A stretch of DNA of 64,000 nt from Hyphomicrobiales bacterium (GTDB lineage: Bacteria; Pseudomonadota; Alphaproteobacteria; Rhizobiales; Aestuariivirgaceae), in the NCBI GenBank assembly GCA_016710435.1, contig JADJVV010000001.1, positions 2,936,501-3,000,500 of the forward strand, given 5' to 3'. The notes below the pieces were generated by a model. The model worked only from the letters and a program-made list of their open reading frames with translations, searched no databases and was not told the origin of the DNA. Numbering within the stretch: the stretch's first letter is position 1; every line of letters starts with the position of its first letter. The position numbers and the translations under genes are program-made. Positions 1-7,768 of the stretch are shown in pieces.

Positions 1-267
1 GCGCGCACGCATTCGGAAGTGTCGGCCTCAACAGGCTGGGTCCGCGCCCGCGTGAAGTGGTTCAACCGCGCCCGTGGTTTCGGCTTTGCCTCGGAAGGTG
101 AGGGGCTCGGCGATATTTTTGTGCACATGGAAGTGATGCGCAAGACGGCCGTTGCCGAACTGATGCCCGACCAGTGGATCTATGTCCGCTACGGCGACAG
201 TCCCAAGGGCAAGATGGCGACGGAAGTGCGCCTCTCGCTTGAAACCGGACCGGCGCACACCAACTGA
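1..267 (+). CDS. Cold-shock domain protein, 3' part (5' end outside window)
   Basis: The reading frame is open from base 1, so the gene probably begins upstream; a GTG at 19 could start an 82-residue protein. The visible part is one cold-shock (OB-fold) domain with the RNP1-like run KWFNRARGFGFA and RNP2-like DIFVHM, which bind single-stranded RNA or DNA. Rhizobial relatives often carry two such domains, with this copy C-terminal, and are followed by a DUF192 gene as here. A role as RNA chaperone is inferred from the family. The true start cannot be seen. Confidence 0.85.
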   Translation, partial: ARTHSEVSASTGWVRARVKWFNRARGFGFASEGEGLGDIFVHMEVMRKTAVAELMPDQWIYVRYGDSPKGKMATEVRLSLETGPAHTN

Positions 268-318
268 TTTTCGGCGTCAGCCGCATTTTCGCTGCAATCC
301 CCATCGACACGGGTGCCC

Positions 319-813
319 ATGAGGCTGCTTCGTACTGTATTCTGTCTGGTCGTATTGTGCGCGTTGTCCGTGCTGCCGGGTTATGCACTTTCCCAGGAGC
401 CGCCACGCATTGAAGCCGTGACTGTTGTGACAGCTACACAGGCGCGGATTTTCGATGCAGAGGTGGCCGACACGGATGACTTGCGCGCCCGTGGCCTCAT
501 GTTCCGCCACAAGCTGCCGGAAGACCGCGCCATGCTGTTCGATTTCGGCGATCCGCGCCCTGCCGCCATGTGGATGAAGAACACCTACATCTCCCTCGAC
601 ATGCTGTTCATCCGCGCCGACGGTTCCATCGCCGCCGTGGCCGAAAACACCGAGCCTTTGTCCCTGCAGACCATCAGCGTGCAGGAACCTGTGAAGGCCG
701 TGTTGGAGGTCGCCGCCGGCACCGTGAAGCGCCTCGGCATCCAGCGCGAAGACAAGGTCTTCCACTCGATCTTCAAGGAAGAGGAAGATCAGGCCGTGGC
801 GCCGCAGCCCTGA
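319..813 (+). CDS. DUF192 family secreted protein
   Basis: The 164-residue product begins with a signal peptide (MRLLRTVF, a hydrophobic stretch, then a likely cut near residue 25) and continues as a DUF192 domain, recognised by the MWMKNT...DMLFI segment and the GxxKRLGI end. The family is small, periplasmic or extracytoplasmic, and of unknown biochemical role. A GTG at 313 is an alternative start, but the ATG at 319 puts the basic residues directly before the hydrophobic core. It lies 51 bases after the cold-shock gene in the same direction, a pairing common in rhizobia. Confidence 0.85.
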   Translation: MRLLRTVFCLVVLCALSVLPGYALSQEPPRIEAVTVVTATQARIFDAEVADTDDLRARGLMFRHKLPEDRAMLFDFGDPRPAAMWMKNTYISLDMLFIRADGSIAAVAENTEPLSLQTISVQEPVKAVLEVAAGTVKRLGIQREDKVFHSIFKEEEDQAVAPQP

Positions 814-871
814 TGCTCAAGGCTTGCGGAGCGGGGGTGAACCCGTTATTGCCAGCCGTCGAAGGTCACGT

Positions 872-948
872 CGGGGCGTAGCGCAGTCTGGTAGCGCACC
901 TGCCTTGGGCGCAGGGGGTCGCGAGTTCGAATCCCGCCGCCCCGACCA
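872..948 (+). tRNA. tRNA-Pro (anticodon TGG)
   Basis: The acceptor arms CGGGGCG (872-878) and CGCCCCG (938-944) pair fully, followed by discriminator A and an encoded CCA at 946-948. The anticodon stem CCTGC/GCAGG holds the loop CTTGGGC, giving anticodon TGG. The T-arm carries GTTCGAATC. It lies between the DUF192 gene and the complex I subunit gene, all on the same strand. Confidence 0.97.
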
Positions 949-993
949 GCCTTCACGCCGCCCCCGGGCGGAACGATATTGATGAGGTTGAAA

Positions 994-1299
994 ATGTCCG
1001 CGCGCATCTACAAGCCCTCCCGCAACGCCATGCAGTCCGGCAAGGGCAAGACGGATCATTGGGTACTGGAGCACGAACAGGAAACCAGGCGTGTCGCCGA
1101 CCCGCTGATGGGCTGGACGTCGACCGCTGACACGGTCACCCAGGTGAAGCTGACATTTGATACCTTGGAAGAAGCCGAGACCTACGCCCGCCGCAAAGGG
1201 CTGGCCTATGTGGTGCAGGCCCCGCCGCCCGTGCGCACCCAGAAGAAATCCTATTCCGACAACTTCCGTTTCGGCCGCACCGAAAACTGGACGCACTGA
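994..1299 (+). CDS. ETC complex I subunit, NDUFS4/NUYM-like
   Basis: This 101-residue soluble protein matches the alphaproteobacterial homologues of the mitochondrial 18-kDa complex I subunit NDUFS4 (PF04800): ARIYKPSRNAMQSGKG at the N-terminus, a central PLMGWTSTADT segment and the C-terminal DNFRFGR.ENWTH. In alphaproteobacteria and mitochondria it is a peripheral-arm accessory subunit of NADH:quinone oxidoreductase. ATG 994 is preferred over TTG 979 or ATG 982 because an AGG lies about 7 bases before it. It sits between tRNA-Pro and tRNA-Arg, away from the nuo operon. Confidence 0.93.
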   Translation: MSARIYKPSRNAMQSGKGKTDHWVLEHEQETRRVADPLMGWTSTADTVTQVKLTFDTLEEAETYARRKGLAYVVQAPPPVRTQKKSYSDNFRFGRTENWTH

Positions 1300-1320
1300 A
1301 CATCCACAGCGTCCAGCCCG

Positions 1321-1398
1321 GACCCCGTAGCTCAGCTGGACTAGAGCAAGTGCCTTCTAAGCACTAGGTCGCTGGTTCGAATCCAGCCGGGGTCGCCA
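1321..1398 (+). tRNA. tRNA-Arg (anticodon TCT)
   Basis: Acceptor strands GACCCCG (1321-1327) and CGGGGTC (1388-1394) pair, followed by G and encoded CCA. The anticodon loop CTTCTAA between GTGC and GCAC stems gives anticodon TCT. The T-arm contains GGTTCGAATCC. Confidence 0.96.
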
Positions 1399-1469
1399 TT
1401 CCTGAAAAATCGTCCGCCACGTTCCGCGTTCGCGGTTTGCACTTCGTCGCGCGTGTTTGACTATTGCGC

Positions 1470-1501
1470 AAAAAGAAACCGGCGCCGCGAAGCGCCGGTT
1501 T
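1470..1501 (-). terminator. Rho-independent terminator of ompW
   Basis: A 10-bp stem AAACCGGCGC (1476-1485) / GCGCCGGTTT (1492-1501) with a 6-base loop is followed, reading leftward, by a run of T (1474-1470). It lies 25 bases after the ompW stop. Reading rightward it also ends in TTTT, so it may act in both directions. Confidence 0.85.
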
Positions 1502-1526
1502 TGCCGTCCCGAGATTGGGCAGGGGA

Positions 1527-2177
1527 TCAGTAGCGGTAGTAGAAGCCCGCGCCGAAGATCCACGGATCGAGTTCGACCTTGCCGGACGTCACAGCGCCGT
1601 TGTTCACGCTGACCTTGGTGTCGAGGAAGAGTTTCTTGACGTCGAGGTTGACGCCCCAGTTGTCGCCGGCGGCGATGTCCACGCCCGCCTGCAGTGCCCA
1701 GCCGAAGGCATTCTTGTAGTCCACGCTGGCGAACTGGCCGTCATTCTCGTTGTAGAAAATGGTGTAGTTCACGCCGGCACCGATGTACGGCTTGATCGCG
1801 TCGGTGACGTTGAAGTGATACTGGGCCGTCAGTGTCGGCGGCAGCAGCATCACGTCGCCGAGGTTGAGACCGGCGAGGCCGCCCGTGGCGCCATCGACGT
1901 CATGTTTGGTGGTGCCGAGGATGAGTTCGGCGGCCAGGTTTTCCGTGAAGAAATAGCTGATGTCGAGTTCGGGGACGATCGCATCACCCACATCGACGTT
2001 GCCCGGAACCGTGAGGTGAGCCTTTTCGTCGGGCATCACGTAGATGCCACGCAGGCGGAACATCCAGGGGCTGAGGCCGGAATCGGCCGTCACGTCAGCA
2101 GCGGAAGCTGTTCCGGCGAATGCAGCAAAGCCAGCGGCCAGTCCGAGAGCCACAAGGCTCAAAGTCTTCTTGTTCAT
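1527..2177 (-). CDS. ompW: Outer membrane protein OmpW family
   Basis: The 216-residue protein has a signal peptide ending near ASA-AD (residue 27) and an OmpW pattern: SPWMFRLRGIYV at the first strand, DISYFFTENLAAELILGTTKH, PPTLTAQYHF and the final FGAGFYYRY with a C-terminal aromatic residue for barrel assembly. OmpW proteins are 8-stranded outer membrane barrels with a hydrophobic lateral channel. The gene is single, with its own terminator and a perfect FNR/FixK-type box 82 bases before the start codon, so oxygen-dependent control is likely. Confidence 0.93.
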   Translation of the reverse strand: MNKKTLSLVALGLAAGFAAFAGTASAADVTADSGLSPWMFRLRGIYVMPDEKAHLTVPGNVDVGDAIVPELDISYFFTENLAAELILGTTKHDVDGATGGLAGLNLGDVMLLPPTLTAQYHFNVTDAIKPYIGAGVNYTIFYNENDGQFASVDYKNAFGWALQAGVDIAAGDNWGVNLDVKKLFLDTKVSVNNGAVTSGKVELDPWIFGAGFYYRY

Positions 2178-2256
2178 CAGTATTCTCCTTCATTCGGACT
2201 CACGCTGAACCTCGCGTTCGCCCCCGCGACCGGGTTAATCGCGCGGGAAGGAGTGG

Positions 2257-2274
2257 ATTTGATCTGGATCAAAT
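2257..2274. promoter_or_regulatory. FNR/FixK-type box upstream of ompW
   Basis: The bases ATTTGATCTGGATCAAAT form a perfect 7-4-7 palindrome containing the exact consensus TTGAT-N4-ATCAA (2259-2272) for FNR/FixK/Dnr regulators. It is 82 bases upstream of the ompW start, a position fitting activation or repression near the promoter. The assignment rests on the motif only; no regulator gene of this family is in the window. Confidence 0.75.
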
Positions 2275-2388
2275 GAGGCTGCGACAGTTATGCTCAGCAC
2301 GCAGAGCTTCTGCAAACTGTTGTAATTGCGCAACGATTTCGCAACTGAACAAGTCACTGAACAGCAAGATTGCTGCCAGATTGTCCTG

Positions 2389-2901
2389 TCAGTTTGTCAT
2401 GAAGTCTCCGCACTTGGGCGCGGCGGAATTGCCCCATGGCATGATCGGCACGGCCGACGTCGAGTTCTTGGGGCTGCCTTCGATCAGCTTGTCCGTGTAC
2501 GATAGATAGACCAGCACATTGTTCTTCACGTCGCAGCCGCGCACGATCTGCATCTTCTTGAAGAACAGAGAGCGGCGCTGGCGATACATCTCGTGGCCTT
2601 GCTCGAATTTTTCCTTGATGACGATCGGCCCCACCTGGCGGCAGGCGATGGAAACGTCCGAAACCTCCTCGGCGAAACCGGCCCAGCCCGACCAACCCCC
2701 GATTTCCGGCACGGTGAAATAGCACGCAACGCCTTCGACGCCGGGATCATTGATGGTGTAGGTCGCAAGCTTCGCATCCGGCGAAAGCAGCCGCCATACC
2801 GTTGTCTTCTTGAAAATCAGTTCCGGATCGTCCTGCTCCTGCGCCACGGCGGGCAGGGCAAGGCAGAAGAGGGCAATGAGGCTGGTCGCAAGTTTGCGCA
2901 T
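2389..2901 (-). CDS. creA: CreA family protein
   Basis: The 170-residue protein has a cleavable signal peptide (MRKLATSLIALFCLALPAVA) and then the CreA family pattern: DPGVEGVACYFTVPEIGG, DVSIACRQVGPI and RSLFFKKMQIVRGCD. CreA proteins are conserved periplasmic proteins of unknown role. ATG 2901 is chosen because upstream codons lack a signal-peptide-like start. Four cysteines outside the signal peptide could form disulfides. The gene stands alone between ompW and the methyltransferase gene. Confidence 0.9.
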   Translation of the reverse strand: MRKLATSLIALFCLALPAVAQEQDDPELIFKKTTVWRLLSPDAKLATYTINDPGVEGVACYFTVPEIGGWSGWAGFAEEVSDVSIACRQVGPIVIKEKFEQGHEMYRQRRSLFFKKMQIVRGCDVKNNVLVYLSYTDKLIEGSPKNSTSAVPIMPWGNSAAPKCGDFMTN

Positions 2902-2965
2902 GATGGGTTCTCCGCTCGAGCCCCACAGATAAGGTTTGCAGGCGGCATTGCAAGGTTCGCGCGTC

Positions 2966-4453
2966 TCAATAACGCGCCAGCACGGCCGCGATTTCATCCT
3001 GCACCATTTGCGCAAGTGCTGCCGGAGCCGGTGCCGCCAAGCGAACGCGAAGGTCATCATCAATGCGGAGCGCCAGGTCCCGTTCCGCCTTGCCGGTGGT
3101 GCTCAGCGGCTCGTTGCCGCCGAAATAGCGGCTGCCCCATTGTCCCGTACGGCAATGGCGGGCGGTGTGTTCGTGGCCGAGGACGGAGCCGAACAGCCCC
3201 ACCTCGCGCAATGGACCCAGCGCCAGCGTATCTGTGTCAACGACCGTGCCGTTCCACATGCTGCGCAACATCCCGGCGTAGTCATCGCAAAGAAGCAGCG
3301 CATGCAGCGAGAAGGTGATGCCCTGGTCGAGCGAACCCAGATAGTCGCACGTGGCGGGCCTGGTGTGGAAGATCTGGCTCATCATGGTGGCGATCTCAAA
3401 AACCGCATCCTGGTTGAAGCGCCGCGACTTGGCTTCGCCGCCCAGTCCAGTGAAGGAGGGAAGATCGAGCTGCCGCCTGATCTGGCAGATGATCTGCTCG
3501 CCCAGCATCGTTTGCGGCATGTTGCCGATGCCTCCTGTCGCGGGCTCCATGAAGTAGGGGTTGGTGCTGCCGATGCAGAAGCAGCCGGGCTGCACGGCCT
3601 GACCCAGCACCATGCCAGCGAAATCGGTTGCGAGGCACTGCACCAGGCATCCCGCCGTGGTGATGGGTACCGAGGCGCCGCCGATGGCCAGCGTGCCGAC
3701 GCTGGTGGGCACGCCCGCGCGCGCCGCGTCAATGATTTGTTCCACATGCGTCGCCGCGTAGAAGAGGGGGAGCGGCGTGATGATGTGCAGGAAATACGGC
3801 TTGGCCGCGAGTTGCTCACGCCCGCCGCGGATCGCCGCCGCCATGTCGATGGCGGCGCGCAGCGATTCCGAAAACTCGCAGAGATACTCCAGCGGCTTTG
3901 TGGTGTTCTCGGCCATGCAGGCAAATTCGCCGATCTCGCCCGCCATGGTGGAGTTGGCCACATCCTTGCACGAGACGCAGACCGCATCGATGTTGGGCAA
4001 TCCGTCGGCAATGCGCGTCACCATCGCCAGATCGTCGCGGGTGCTGTCGCGCGCCTCTCCGGTCCGGAGATCGAAAATCTTGATGCAGGTCATTCCCGGC
4101 ATGAACCAGGTGTGATGCCTGTCGATATCGAGGGCCGCGCTGCCATCTCGGTTCCACAGCTTCACCGAACGCGCCATGGAGGCGAGGGCGGATTGCACGA
4201 CAGCGCGGGGAATGCGCACCGTGCTGTCGCCCACGATGGTGCAGCCGACACCAGCGAGCAGGGCATCCGCATCGGTACCGGACTCGAAGCGCACGCCGAT
4301 GTCTTCCAGCAGTTCATAGGTCGCCTCGATGATGGCGTCGGCATCTTCGCGCGGCAGGGGATCGTAGGGCAGCGTACGCCCGATGTGGAGGCCGCGCGGC
4401 TGCACGGGCGGCGGAACGGCTTGCTGGGACTTGCGGACGGCACCACGGCGCAT
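2966..4453 (-). CDS. Trimethylamine methyltransferase (MttB) family, non-pyrrolysine
   Basis: The 495-residue protein belongs to the MttB superfamily of corrinoid-dependent methyltransferases (PF06253): LEDIGVRFES, the central FMPGMTCIKIFD...REDL-like segment, TSVGTLAIGGASVPITTAGCL and the C-terminal ISAATSRY-like region (GSRYFGGN). The frame is open throughout, so it lacks the in-frame amber/pyrrolysine codon of true MttB. Relatives of this type demethylate quaternary amines such as glycine betaine; the substrate here is unknown. A good AGGAGG ribosome site lies at 4458-4463. No corrinoid protein or reactivase gene is nearby. Confidence 0.88.
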   Translation of the reverse strand: MRRGAVRKSQQAVPPPVQPRGLHIGRTLPYDPLPREDADAIIEATYELLEDIGVRFESGTDADALLAGVGCTIVGDSTVRIPRAVVQSALASMARSVKLWNRDGSAALDIDRHHTWFMPGMTCIKIFDLRTGEARDSTRDDLAMVTRIADGLPNIDAVCVSCKDVANSTMAGEIGEFACMAENTTKPLEYLCEFSESLRAAIDMAAAIRGGREQLAAKPYFLHIITPLPLFYAATHVEQIIDAARAGVPTSVGTLAIGGASVPITTAGCLVQCLATDFAGMVLGQAVQPGCFCIGSTNPYFMEPATGGIGNMPQTMLGEQIICQIRRQLDLPSFTGLGGEAKSRRFNQDAVFEIATMMSQIFHTRPATCDYLGSLDQGITFSLHALLLCDDYAGMLRSMWNGTVVDTDTLALGPLREVGLFGSVLGHEHTARHCRTGQWGSRYFGGNEPLSTTGKAERDLALRIDDDLRVRLAAPAPAALAQMVQDEIAAVLARY

Positions 4454-4468
4454 GTCGGCCTCCTGTCG

Positions 4469-4506
4469 GGCAGAATATTGATTGACTGTTCAGTCAATAT
4501 TCTGCC
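4469..4506. promoter_or_regulatory. Palindromic operator before the MttB-family gene
   Basis: The core ATTGACTGTTCAGTCAAT (4481-4498) is a perfect 8-2-8 inverted repeat. The flanks GGCAGAAT and ATTCTGCC extend the symmetry to 4469-4506, with a 4-base duplication (ATTG) on the left arm. It lies 16-53 bases before the methyltransferase start, over the expected promoter or leader. Form and size resemble TetR-family (for example BetI-like) operators; this is an inference, and no TetR gene is seen within the window. Confidence 0.6.
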
Positions 4507-4604
4507 TCAAGCGGACTACAGTTCGCAAGTCAAATCGCCGTGGCCCATCAAACTACTGGAATCACATTGATATTTGGCATATCTCGGGAACCGGGGCCGT
4601 ACTC

Positions 4605-5780
4605 TTATTCCGCCGCTTTCAAGCGGGCAAAGCCGTCCGTGAGATCGGCGATCAGGTCGTCTGTGTGTTCAAGACCAATATGAAGCCGCATGCACGGTCC
4701 CTCCGATTGCCACGTGGTCGCTGTCCGATGAGGCGTGAAAGGCACGATGAGGCTCTCAAAGCCGCCCCACGAGTAGCCCATGCTGAACAATTGCATGTTG
4801 TCGAGCATCGAAGCCACGGCCTTGGGCGAAGCAGGCTTCAGCACGACCGAGAACAGTCCCGAAGCCCCGGTGAAGTCCCGCTTCCACAGGGAATGCCCCG
4901 GCGCGTTGCTGAGGGCAGGATAGAGCACCGTCTCCACCTCCGGCCGCCCGCGCAGCCATTCCGCCACCGTCAGCGCCGAGCGCATGTGCCGCTCCAGGCG
5001 CACATCCAGCGTGCGGAGGCCGCGAAGGGCGAGGTACATGTCATCAGGTCCGGCGAACAAGCCGACGGTCTCGTAGTAGTCGCGGAACCGCTCCCACGTG
5101 GCAGCACTGCAGGTGACGGTCCCCAGCATCGCATCGGAGTGCCCCACCAAATACTTGGTCGCTGCCTGGATGGAGACATCGCATCCCATGGCAAAGGCCT
5201 TGAAGTAATGGCCGCCGCTCCACGTGTTGTCCATCATGGCAATGGCGCCGGCCCGGTGCGCGGCATCGGCGATGGCCGGCACGTCCTGCACGTCCATGGT
5301 TTGCGATCCCGGACTCTCGCAATAGACCACGCGCGTGTTGCTGCGGATGAGCGAGGAGATGCCCTTGCCAATGGCGGGATCGTAGTAGGTTGTTTCGACC
5401 CCCATGCGCTTGAGGACGGAATCACAGAACAGCCGGGCCGGATGATAGACCGTGTCCACCATCAGCAGATGATCCCCCGAACCGAGAAACGCCATGAGGG
5501 CGGAAGAAACGGCAGCGAGTCCGCTGGGTGTGGCCTTGCTGTTGTGTCCTCCCTCCAGTTCCGCCACGGCTGTCTCGAAGGCGCGGGAGGTGGGCGTGCC
5601 ACGACGCCCGTAGAGATAGGGCTGGTTGCGGTTGTGCAGCGTCGCCACGTCGGGAAACGTGATGGTGGACGCACGATAGACAGCGGGATTGACCATGCCA
5701 TGCTCGGCATATTCGCGCGAGGCGGTCACAAGTCTGGTCTGGGGTTTCAGTGTGGAACGTGTCTTGATGTCTTTTGCCAT
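4605..5780 (-). CDS. metC: Cystathionine beta-lyase
   Basis: The 391-residue protein is a Cys/Met-metabolism PLP enzyme of the cystathionine beta-lyase type. It shows YGRRGTPT near residue 58, SGLAAVSSAL, MMDNTWSGG (D184) and QAATKYLVGHSDAMLG with the PLP lysine at about K209. The reaction gives homocysteine, pyruvate and ammonia from cystathionine, in methionine synthesis. It is cytoplasmic. It is transcribed toward the methyltransferase gene, with 151 bases and the palindromic operator between them, so the two are probably separately controlled. Confidence 0.93.
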   Translation of the reverse strand: MAKDIKTRSTLKPQTRLVTASREYAEHGMVNPAVYRASTITFPDVATLHNRNQPYLYGRRGTPTSRAFETAVAELEGGHNSKATPSGLAAVSSALMAFLGSGDHLLMVDTVYHPARLFCDSVLKRMGVETTYYDPAIGKGISSLIRSNTRVVYCESPGSQTMDVQDVPAIADAAHRAGAIAMMDNTWSGGHYFKAFAMGCDVSIQAATKYLVGHSDAMLGTVTCSAATWERFRDYYETVGLFAGPDDMYLALRGLRTLDVRLERHMRSALTVAEWLRGRPEVETVLYPALSNAPGHSLWKRDFTGASGLFSVVLKPASPKAVASMLDNMQLFSMGYSWGGFESLIVPFTPHRTATTWQSEGPCMRLHIGLEHTDDLIADLTDGFARLKAAE

Positions 5781-5837
5781 ACCCGCGACGAGAGACTATT
5801 CTGGCAGCGAAATCAATAACCCGGATGCAATTGTCCC

Positions 5838-6080
5838 ATGTCCGAAATGTCGCCTCTGGCCCGCGTTCTGATCACGATCCTGCACAGGGGGGCGGCTATT
5901 TCCGCTGTTCTGCTGGTGGCTATTGCAGGTCTGATGCTGTGGCAGCGCTGGACACCGCAAGGCTTGGTATTCGAATCCGGCGACAAGGGATTTCTGGCCG
6001 TCATCGGGCTCCTGCTGCTGCTTGCCCTCTACCTCGTTTGGGGCATCCGCCGGGAACTCACCCATCCGGGCGGCAAATAG
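5838..6080 (+). CDS. Small membrane protein of unknown function
   Basis: The 80-residue product has two hydrophobic segments (about residues 12-35 and 50-68) separated by a short loop, with a basic end (WGIRRELTHPGGK). It starts 57 bases from the divergently transcribed metC and ends 81 bases before gatB. No family was recognised. Codon use looks like that of its neighbours and the frame is clean, so it is probably real. Confidence 0.6.
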   Translation: MSEMSPLARVLITILHRGAAISAVLLVAIAGLMLWQRWTPQGLVFESGDKGFLAVIGLLLLLALYLVWGIRRELTHPGGK

Positions 6081-6161
6081 CCCGAAGGGGTTGATCGAAA
6101 CCCGCCGAGACGTTACGACCCCCGCAACACCACGCCGCAAAGATTTGCATTGGGACTGACC

Positions 6162-7640
6162 ATGGATTCCGCCAAACGCATTGCCGACAAGAAGGATTGG
6201 ATCAAGGGCGCCACGGGCGACTGGGAGGTCATCATCGGCCTGGAAGTCCACGCGCAGGTTCTGTCCAAGGCCAAGCTCTTCTCCGGCGCCAGTGCAGAAT
6301 TCGGCGGCGAACCCAACGCCCATGTTTCGACCGTGGATGCGGCCATGCCCGGCATGCTGCCGGTGATCAACAAATACTGCGTGGAGCAGGCGGTCCGTAC
6401 CGGCCTCGGCATCAAGGCGGCGATCAACAATTACTCGGTCTTCGACCGAAAGAACTATTTCTACCCCGACCTGCCACAGGGCTACCAGATTTCGCAGTAC
6501 AAGCAGCCCGTCGTTGGTGAAGGCCGCGTCAGCGTGGATCTTGATGACGGCAAGACGGTCGAAGTCGGAATCGAACGCCTGCATCTCGAACAGGACGCCG
6601 GCAAGTCGCTGCACGACCAGCACCCCAACATGAGTTTCGTCGACCTGAACCGTTCAGGCTGCGCACTGATGGAAATCGTCTCGCGCCCCGACATGCGCTC
6701 GGCCGACGAGGCCAAGGCCTATGTCACCAAGTTGCGCCAGATCATGCGCTACCTCGGCACCTGCGACGGCAACATGGAGCAGGGCTCCATGCGCGCCGAC
6801 GTGAACGTGTCTGTGCGCCGTCCGGGGGCGGACTTCGGCACGCGCTGCGAAATCAAGAACGTGAACTCCATCCGTTTCATGGGTCAGGCCATCGAATACG
6901 AGGCGCGCCGCCAGATCGGCATCCTGGAGGACGGCGGTGCGATTGATCAGGAAACGCGACTGTTCGATGCCCGCAAGGGCGAGACGCGTTCCATGCGCTC
7001 CAAGGAAGAAGCCCACGACTACCGCTATTTCCCCGACCCGGACCTGCTGCCGCTGGAACTGGATCAGGCCTGGGTTGATGGCATTGCCGCCTCGCTTCCC
7101 GAATTGCCGGACGAGAAGAAGGCCCGCTTTGTGAAGGACTATGGATTGTCCGCCTATGACGCCACCGTGCTGATTTCGGAGCGCGCCTCGGCCGACTACT
7201 TCGAGAGCGTGGCGCGGGGCAGGGATGGCAAGCTCGCCGCCAATTGGGTCATCAACGAACTGTTTGGCCGCCTGAACAAGGAAGGTAAGTCCGTGGAGAC
7301 CTCGCCGGTGAGCGCAGCCCAGATCGGCGGCATCGTGGACCTGATCTCGGCCGGAACCATTTCGGGCAAGATTGCAAAGGACCTGTTCGAGATCGTGTGG
7401 ACGGAAGGCGGCGACCCCGCGGCCTTGGTGGAGGCCCGCGGCCTGAAGCAGGTGACGGATACCGGGGCCATCGAAAAGGCGGTGGATGAGATCGTGGCCG
7501 CCAACCCGGACAAGGTCGAAGCGGTCCGCGCCAAGCCCAATATGCTGGGCTGGTTCGTCGGCCAGGTCATGAAATCCACCGGCGGAAAGGCCAATCCTCA
7601 GGCCGTCAATGACATCCTGAAGGCCAAGCTGGGAATTTGA
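6162..7640 (+). CDS. gatB: Asp-tRNA(Asn)/Glu-tRNA(Gln) amidotransferase subunit B
   Basis: The 492-residue protein is the tRNA-binding and kinase subunit of GatCAB, which amidates misacylated Glu-tRNA(Gln) or Asp-tRNA(Asn). Diagnostic pieces are WEVIIGLEVHAQVLSKAKLF, YFYPDLPQGYQISQY, EQDAGKSLHD, DVNVSVR and the C-terminal YqeY-like tail with PNMLGWFVGQVMK and GGKANP. ATG 6162 is preferred to the upstream codon at 6150. gatC and gatA are not in the window, as is usual in alphaproteobacteria. Confidence 0.97.
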   Translation: MDSAKRIADKKDWIKGATGDWEVIIGLEVHAQVLSKAKLFSGASAEFGGEPNAHVSTVDAAMPGMLPVINKYCVEQAVRTGLGIKAAINNYSVFDRKNYFYPDLPQGYQISQYKQPVVGEGRVSVDLDDGKTVEVGIERLHLEQDAGKSLHDQHPNMSFVDLNRSGCALMEIVSRPDMRSADEAKAYVTKLRQIMRYLGTCDGNMEQGSMRADVNVSVRRPGADFGTRCEIKNVNSIRFMGQAIEYEARRQIGILEDGGAIDQETRLFDARKGETRSMRSKEEAHDYRYFPDPDLLPLELDQAWVDGIAASLPELPDEKKARFVKDYGLSAYDATVLISERASADYFESVARGRDGKLAANWVINELFGRLNKEGKSVETSPVSAAQIGGIVDLISAGTISGKIAKDLFEIVWTEGGDPAALVEARGLKQVTDTGAIEKAVDEIVAANPDKVEAVRAKPNMLGWFVGQVMKSTGGKANPQAVNDILKAKLGI

Positions 7641-7768
7641 ACCTCCTCAAAGGTTCAAAATAACCATTAAATTACATATGGTTGTTTACCATTGGCATGT
7701 TGCGCGGCTTCCGCTATAGTCCGTATGCTGAATTTCAGCCTACGAACAATCAGGGGAGTGGGAGCACG

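Noticed and set aside
2966..4453. Possible pyrrolysine-containing MttB
   Set aside because: The frame is open to the family's full length with no internal amber codon, so it is a non-pyrrolysine homologue.
5781..5837. SAM riboswitch before metC
   Set aside because: The gap is 57 bases and shows no conserved SAM-II or other aptamer core.
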